Assembly (NCBI GenBank): GCA_963969345.1
Contig: OZ017770.1
Span: 257,246-321,245 of the forward strand
Direction: 5' to 3'
DNA length: 64,000 nt
Origin: Turbatrix aceti
Lineage: Eukaryota; Nematoda; Chromadorea; Rhabditida; Panagrolaimidae
The translations under genes and the position numbers were made by a program. The notes beneath the pieces are model-generated. The model was not told the DNA's origin. It did not search any database and saw only the letters and a list, made by a program, of their open reading frames with translations. Each line of letters starts with the position of its first letter. Position 1 is the first letter of the stretch. Shown piece by piece: positions 57,829 through 64,000 of this stretch.

Positions 57829-60457
57829 GAGTTTTTCAAATCTCGTATTTCATCTTTTGCATTTACGCGACTTCAGTCGCTTTCATAAATTCCATGATCA
57901 TTTTTTTACTCTTTTTTTTTTAATAAATACGAAATTGAATAGTCTTCCTGTATTGAGGCCATGTTGAATAGATTATAACGTTTTAATAGTGTGGACTGAC
58001 AAAATGGCGTAAAAATCAACTTATTTTTTCTGACATCTCTAATGATTGAATTTAACTAAATTGTCATGACAGTAGGCCACGTATGATGTATCCTAAAGCA
58101 TATCTTCGTTTTATAACTAGGAGCACTGAAAGTATAACTGCTTACGATTTTTTTTGCTGCAAACAAAATAGCAAGAATTGCAATGTTGTGAGCTCTGTTT
58201 ACTTTGTTTCGAGTGTTAATAAGAGGCCAAAAACGCTGCCAATTGTGATCCAAAGTAGGCAGCCTGAGTGGGGTGAGCCCTTCACTTAACGCCAAACAAG
58301 TCAAAAATGTCTCAACCAAATAAGTCTGCGCTTTGCTCACTTTTTTTCATCGAAGCCATTTGTTGCACAGATGGCAAAACAGCTAGACGCGTTGATTGAA
58401 GCGTAGATTGTGTGTGTCCAAGTCAACTTCACGCAGTTTCGACCACGAAACAGAAGTGCGTGTCTCCCCTTCTTTCGCAACTTCATTTGCTTCTGTCTGT
58501 TGCCTGCAGCGTAGTGTAGTTTGCCGAGTCAGTTTAACTGACTCCGACCGATAGTCATATAATAATATTTCGACTTGTCAGTTCCCTTTTACTTCATTAC
58601 TATTTTGACCATCCCCCCGTTTTTTGAACAAAGATTTGCATTCACAGCTTCTTAAACTCTCGGCAATGTCGTTAATCAGAGTGTCGCTGCTTGATTTTTC
58701 ACTGTTCGCAGCATTGTTTTTTAATGTTTATCGAAACACTTGTTTTATGGGGAGCACCGGCTTTTTTGATGCACCCAATTATTATATTTTGTACAATGAT
58801 AATTATTCGCTACAGCTCCATTTTTTATGGTGGTACTTGCACTTGCTCATGCCTACTGTTTAGTTGGGGGCCTGAAAAGCAGTTGCCATACTTTACGCAT
58901 GCATTTGCGAAATAATTGCATTGATCTCAACCATTTTCTGTGATTAAAAAAAATAGGATTTTTCTAGAAATACGCGGAACCATGCCATTTAGTTCATTCA
59001 TTTTCAAATAAACACGCCAATCTTTAAACTTTGATGAAAAATGTACATAAGTGATTTTTTAGTGCATGTGTAATTATTTGCGTTATAAAACGTTAGTTGT
59101 TATTTAATTCTGAAAAAAAAACATTGGTTCTTGTTTTACTCTAAATATATGCCTCAACCGTGTACCATTTTGTTATGCTACGACGCTTTTTTTACGAAAA
59201 CTCAATCTTTGTTTTTAAATTGTTGCGTGCATGAGTTGAGTATTTATGATAAAAAGGCATGTGGGTGCACGATCAAATTATAAGGCTTTCAATTATTTTA
59301 AACAAAAAAATACATCACTATTTGATGTCTCACATGCTCAGGTTTAAAAAAATTTGAAGTCCAGTATTTTGACTGTTTTGCTGTTTTTTGCGTTTAATAG
59401 AAAAATGTCAACATACTCTGGCTGTTATCACCTTAGATAATACCTATTATTTTCCCCACAATCATGTGATTTAAACTTACTCTTCAAAATGTTTTATAAT
59501 CGTTGTAAACAATGCAGGCTATTTTTATACAATTTATTTTATGCGGTTAGTAATTTTGCTCTTTTTTGCCACAATTGATAACCTGAAAAATGCTGTGCAA
59601 TTTAAGTCACATTTGGTCGGTTTCCACAAAGATTTTGGTAAGCAATTAAAGCGTTGTAAGCTTGCTTTTCCCCCAAATTGCAGTGTCAAGCGGGGAGTGA
59701 AACTATCTTTTGGGGGTGAAACGAATACTATTTAAAATTCAGTACAAAAAAAATTCGTCTGTTCTTCCACTATGTACTATTTTTGTGTATGTTGAGTCAG
59801 ATTTACGACATACCTTAGAAAACAGAAAGAAAGCTGCGTGTCGCTCGCGTCTCATATTGTTGAACTTTTTTACTATTGTACTTGACTCGATTGCCTGGCA
59901 CAAAATCCATTGTGTTGGACGATAACCCATTTGCCCCGGACCTCTGCAAGCATGACATGTGAAATAAATACATAGTCGCAGATTAGATTTTCATTTTGTC
60001 GTTTTTTTTACATCATACTTGTTGATTTTTTTCGATAACATATAATATTTTAATATATTCTGACGAATGTAAATATACTGTAAAATATTTTTTGTTCGTC
60101 CTAAAGTGAAATTGAAAAAGGCTAATTACACACTTATGCCATCATATGTTTTAGCATGCGGTGATTCAAAAGCAGGTGGTTTTTGTAATCTTGGGAGCAG
60201 GTGGGGCATTGCATGTGAATTTGGGCATCGCTGTCATGGCTGCCCTTTCGGCTCCCTTCACATTTATGTCGGTTTCTCATTTTTTTGTAATACGCTCGAT
60301 TTTTTTTTGGAAATTTTTTAAAGCGGAAATACAGTCATGTCTGTAATTCTTTTCATTTTCATTTAAATTTGAATTTTAGGCTTCTCAGGCATGCGGTTTC
60401 AATATGGAGCCTTCTTTAGTCTATCATAAAAAAGTACAGGTAGCCCAGTCATAAACA
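57829..60457. other. Long intergenic region upstream of the GPCR gene
   Basis: 2.6 kb, mostly AT-rich with many homopolymer runs. No gene is supported. A GC-richer, hydrophobic open frame around 60173-60346 (GAGGALHVNLGIAVMAALS) is noted separately. 58350-58560 is somewhat GC-richer and non-coding as far as I can see. Confidence 0.4.
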
Positions 60458-62159
60458 ATGGATTCGTCTATTGAATACAACAAGCTTGTCGGTAGCTTGT
60501 ATCTAGCTATTGGCATAATCGGCGTGATATGCAATGGCGCTACTGTATTTATGATAATATCAAAACGCGTGTTTCGGTTGTCCGCCTACACAATTATGGC
60601 AAATGTTGCGTTCGCTGATGCCATTATGCTTACGGTAGCTGGCATAGCTTGCGGGACAGCCATATTATGGTCACAAAAAACGTGCATTTTGCTTTCTGAG
60701 AATGAAAGGTTGGTTTGCTTCATTTTTTGCTCAAGTCGAAGAAGTTCGGTTTCCTTCAGCCAACAAAACGCTTCGTTGCACCACAGTGTGACGTCTAGCA
60801 CATATCAAACACCAGTTGATCAATGCGGTTTATTTAGCTTTGCATTAGCTTTCTGTGAAATTGCTGCATGGACAGCGGGAGTCGTGAGCTACGCTTATTT
60901 AGGACTAAATCGGTGTGTTGCTATATGTTTCTATGGAACAAAGGCTAAAACATTTAATCGGGTATCCGTAGCTATTTTTGCGTCCCTCTCAACGTGGATT
61001 GTTGGAATTCTTGCAGGTGAGTTTTTTAAGGCGTCAAAAATTTATACCGTTTGGTTTTTAGCATGTGTCGGTATTTTTCCTCGACCGTTAATTGCTCATC
61101 AGTCCGAAATGTGGTCGGTTAGCTTTTTGAGCAAAAACGGCAGGCGCCCAGGTACCTTGTTTTGTTTGCTTATACAATATGAAACGTCATGTTTGATATG
61201 AAAACGAGAAATATTTTTTTTTAGCAATTTTCATCATCTTGTTAATTTTGATTAACATAATTAGCGTTCTTCTGCAGTGGATTTGTTCATCACTTGTCTT
61301 AATGAAAATTTGGCAAGTAAAACAAAAAATAAACAAAAATAAACTTAACCAAAACAGCGCAAACCGTTTTCGAAAACAGGTTGGTCTTGGTTTTTAATGC
61401 AATGCTGTCAACAAAAATAAAAATAAAATCTTCAAGGCACGACTGACTTTTCAATTTTTTTATCCCAGTCTACTATGTACGGTGTCGTCAATGCTTTACC
61501 TCGCAAAGCCGTACATCAAAGACATATTGCTTGCCGAGCACTTCGTAACCTTCCACCTGGTAAGATTCTAGCGTTAAAAACAATCCGGCATGTCACTGAT
61601 ACACTTTTTTTTGCAGATTTGGCTGTGTAATCATACGTGCAACCCCTTTATTTACGCCTATTTCAATGAGCGCATGCGCATGACGTACAAAGAGATGTTG
61701 ACCTGTTCACAGCTGCGCTATCTAATTAGACAGCATCGAAAGCAAGTAACTCTTACCCACGGCAGCACTCGATTTACCCAATCCAGGTAAGCATCATCAA
61801 ACTAAGTACAAAAACATAACGCAAGCTATGCTTTCAGAAGGTCCCAGCACAACAGAGGACCTAGTAGGATGTCGACTCGTTCCGCAAAATCTAACAGAAA
61901 TGGCAATTTTGTCAGAAATAGCCTACAAATGCAATCACGCGACTTTGAGCAACTTTGCGAATTTATGATGCGAGTAAATCCTCTCTATGACAGCAGTGAG
62001 GGTTGGCGCGAATCAACGGATGACGAAGAATGGGAAAACCCGCTGCCTGAAACTCGAAGTGAAGCGGCTGATCAGCGGGAAAGCCGTTCAATTGTCATGG
62101 ATCTCGGTAGACAAACTGTCGAACATTGGGCCAGATTTGCCAAAAAAGCTAGCATATAA
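60458..62159 (+). CDS. Rhodopsin-family G-protein-coupled receptor (orphan, nematode-type)
   Basis: Seven exons (60458-60708, 60760-61016, 61062-61151, 61225-61379, 61437-61559, 61617-61786, 61838-62159) join in phase to about 455 residues. The first intron (60709-60759) is 51 bp and stop-free, so it could be retained in frame. TM1 has the Asn in ICNGATVFMIIS, TM2 has ANVAFADAIMLTVAG, and the conserved TM3 Cys is in DQCGLFSFALAFCEI. The DRY position reads LNRCVAIC. TM5 and TM6 follow, and TM7 ends NPFIYAYF (NPxxY). A roughly 160-residue cytoplasmic tail is charged and Ser/Arg-rich (RMSTRSAKSNRN, then acidic STDDEEWEN). No ligand can be inferred. It resembles short-loop nematode chemoreceptor or peptide/amine receptor families, but the subtype is unclear. 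Confidence 0.85.
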
Positions 62160-62417
62160 TACTGTATAGTTTTTGTCGTATGTATTGCAACGGGTGTTGT
62201 CACAAAAAATATAAAAAAAAATCAAATAATTTGAAAAATAGTAAAACGCACTGGTTTGTGTCAGAAATGTCCTGTAATATTGTCCAGTTTGTAAGTAGCA
62301 TATCTGAATGTTCAGCTGTAACACAATACGTTTTCTCTCGATTAAATATTGGTTTATTGATATGGATACTTCATAAATGCAACAAACTTATAGCATACAT
62401 GTTTAACCATATATAAA

Positions 62418-63814
62418 TCAGAGTTCTGACTTATTGCTTTTGGACTTCTTTTCCTTCTTTTCTTTCTCGTCCGCTTTATCAGTCTTTGTTTTTTCTGTTT
62501 TCGATTCTTTCTGTTTTGCAGCGTTCTTTTCCTTCTTATCGGTGACCTTTTCCCCATTATTTTCTTCGGTTTTTTCTTTTTTCTCAACGATATTTGCTTC
62601 CGTCACGATAGTTTCTTTCTTCTGATCGGCGTTCTTTTCGGTAGATACGTTTTCGCCAGAGTACTCCTTGAGAGCCCTCTTCATACCATCGACAACATCG
62701 AACGCTTGAGGGTAGTAATAGTTGTATTGAGGGAAAGACTTGCTGTTGTCTACAGCAAGAACATCGCCTTGCTTATCTAAACATAACAATAACAGTGATA
62801 AGGCAAAATAAAAATGAAAATATTCTGCACATACCGAGGAAGTAAAGTCGGGGAATGTATCGCCCATCGGGAGCATATTTATTATCTTCAAGTTCTTCGT
62901 CGTCAATCAAATTAACCATGACAAATTTTTTGCTAAGTTCAATGAAATCGGAACGTCGGTTTGAAATTTGAAAATTTTTGAGCAAAGCTAAATAAAGTTG
63001 AGTTCAAAAACATGTAAAAATAACTGCAATAAAAACCCAACCAACCTTTGCAAGCACCACACCAAGACTTGTGAATAAGCAAAAAAATTGGCTTGTTTTG
63101 TTTTTTGCTGACAGCAACGGCGTCTTCCCACTCAACCCAATCAACCTCGTTGGGCAGGCCCTTACCGGGACCTTCCTCAACATCGTCGCTTACATCATTA
63201 ACAGAAGCCAAACCAACGGCAATAAGGCTGAGCAGAGTTGTTCGATGCTCACTAAATTGCTCCTGCTCACTGCTCGCTCCTGCTCAGCTCACGAGCGCGA
63301 GCGGAGCGAGCGCGAAAAATTTGAGTGCTCAATGAGCATGAGCAGAGCGAGCACGAAAAATTGAATTGCTCAAAGAGCGCGAGCAGAGCGAGCGCGATAA
63401 ATTTTTCAAATGAGCACTGCTCACTATAAATTTAGTGCTACAAATACTAAAATATTGATAGTTTCGATCAAAAACACGATGTTGGGGGTATCTCCAAGGA
63501 GTATACGGTCTTTCTTTTCGCTAGGGACTGAATTTGTGACTCAAAATTCACATTTTTATGTGTGAGCCATGTTTGCTCATTGCTCGCTCCTGCTCGACTC
63601 ACTAGCGTGAGCAGAGCAAGAGCAGAGGATCTGAGAATAAAAGAGCGCGAGCGGAGCGAGCGCGAAAATTTTAGGAACTCAAAGAGCATGAGCAGAGCGA
63701 GCACGGAAAATTGAATTGCTCAAAGAGCGCGAGCAGAGCGAGCGCTGAAAATTGTCAAATTGAACAACTCTGAGCCAGGCTGAGTAATAGTAGAATCACG
63801 GCACGTTGTTTCAT
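62418..63814 (-). pseudogene. TXNDC12: TXNDC12/ERp19-like ER thioredoxin gene, signal-peptide exon split by a MITE
   Basis: Exons: 63814-63785 plus 63232-63046 (one original exon), 62987-62835, 62776-62418. Excluding the insert, the phases close and give 242 residues. The start is MKQRAVILLLLSL, a signal peptide. The thioredoxin site is KSWCGACK (WCGAC), then FVMVNLIDDEEL and GRYIPRLYFL, followed by a roughly 70-residue Lys/Glu-rich tail ending NKSEL, a KDEL-type ER-retrieval signal. The family (AGR2/3, ERp18/19) works on disulfides in the ER. The MITE at 63233-63772 lies within codons 11-13. Reading through it reaches a stop after 19 residues, and no in-frame Met occurs between the last in-frame element stop and the coding remainder. 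The copy is therefore disrupted unless the insert is removed from the RNA. An intact allele may exist. Confidence 0.88.
63233..63772 (+). mobile_element. hAT-like MITE, 540 bp, copy 3, inserted in a coding exon
   Basis: The same termini, CAGAGTTGTTC and GAACAACTCTG. The left flank carries AGGCTGAG (63225-63232). The same 8-mer occurs at 63777-63784, after four extra bases AGCC, so the target duplication is present but with a 4-bp filler. Sequence differs from copies 1 and 2 at scattered sites (for example GCTAGGGACTG for GTGAGGAACTG in the centre), so it is an older or different lineage. It sits within the signal-peptide codons of the TXNDC12-like gene, in the opposite orientation to that gene. 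Confidence 0.93.
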
Positions 63815-64000
63815 TGCTGAAAACTATGTTTTTCTTTGTATTCATAAAGGGAAAAAATTTTCTGACATATAATTCAACACGACAACTTATGCTGAAAACG
63901 AATTTATAAAATAAAGAAGAAACAAAACTTTGTGCAAAAGGATAGATTCAAGATCGCACAATGTGGGTCATCACATTCCAAATAAAGGTCACAATGAAGG
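63815..64000. other. 5' flank of the TXNDC12-like gene at the right edge
   Basis: 186 bp of AT-rich sequence with no feature called. Confidence 0.4.

Noticed and set aside
60106..60321. Open frame starting MKLKKANYTLMPSYV
   Set aside because: It competes with the hydrophobic frame over the same bases, and neither has splice support. Recorded only as an observation.

Overview
The window is animal nuclear DNA, most likely from a nematode. Multi-exon genes carry very short introns (often 40-80 bp) with TTTTTAG or TTTCAG acceptors, and the gene set is metazoan: a GABA-gated chloride channel, a Cut-family homeobox protein, a rhodopsin-family GPCR, class II PI3-kinase, type I diacylglycerol kinase, rabconnectin-3 beta and an NADH dehydrogenase subunit. 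Nematoda is an inference from gene style and family resemblance; the clade cannot be fixed from this sequence. All exon models were built by hand from reading frame, splice signals and family resemblance. For most genes every splice phase closes without a stop.

Layout. 1-5592 (minus): a long Gln-rich protein with a repeated Trp motif running off the left edge, an RNase kappa gene and a Tyr-rich protein. 6935-8870 (minus): a secreted BPI/LBP-type lipid-binding protein. 8871-13191: gene-free, repeat-rich. It holds an RTE-type reverse transcriptase relic and a large inverted-repeat element carrying two inserted hAT-like MITEs. 13192-14785 (plus): mitochondrial GABA transaminase. 15390-20141 (plus): WDR7/rabconnectin-3 beta, convergent with 20239-21694 (minus), an acid ceramidase/NAAA-type hydrolase. 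22519-22861 (plus): a tiny ubiquitin-like protein. 23107-25382 (minus): an SLC17 anion transporter. 26884-29742 (minus): a GABA-A-like channel subunit. 31085-34841 (minus): a CUX-type transcription factor with two CUT domains and a homeodomain. 38774-39428 (minus): NDUFA8. 40615-41540 and 41908-42423 (plus): PI(4,5)P2 4-phosphatase and TXNDC17. 42530-43083 (minus): a small Cys-rich secreted candidate. 44036-48057 (plus): diacylglycerol kinase. 48368-49385 (plus): a secreted Thr-rich protein. 49641-55127 (plus): class II PI3-kinase. 55799-57828 (plus): an arrestin-domain protein. 60458-62159 (plus): a GPCR. 62418-63814 (minus): a TXNDC12/ERp19-like ER thioredoxin whose signal-peptide exon is split by a MITE.

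Several genes touch common themes without forming an operon: GABA turnover and sensing (transaminase, chloride channel), and phosphoinositide/diacylglycerol signalling and vesicle traffic (PIP4P, DGK, PI3K-C2, WDR7, arrestin-like, GPCR, RNase kappa).

The most unusual content is a group of short hAT-like elements. Three copies of a 539-540 bp element share the TIR CAGAGTTGTTC. Two have perfect 8-bp target duplications and the third is inserted in a coding exon. Two other elements with CAGGG-type TIRs and 8-bp duplications sit inside a larger foldback element. The 539-bp and 604-bp families are packed with arrays of the word GAGCG/CGCTC, which are candidate subterminal transposase-binding repeats.
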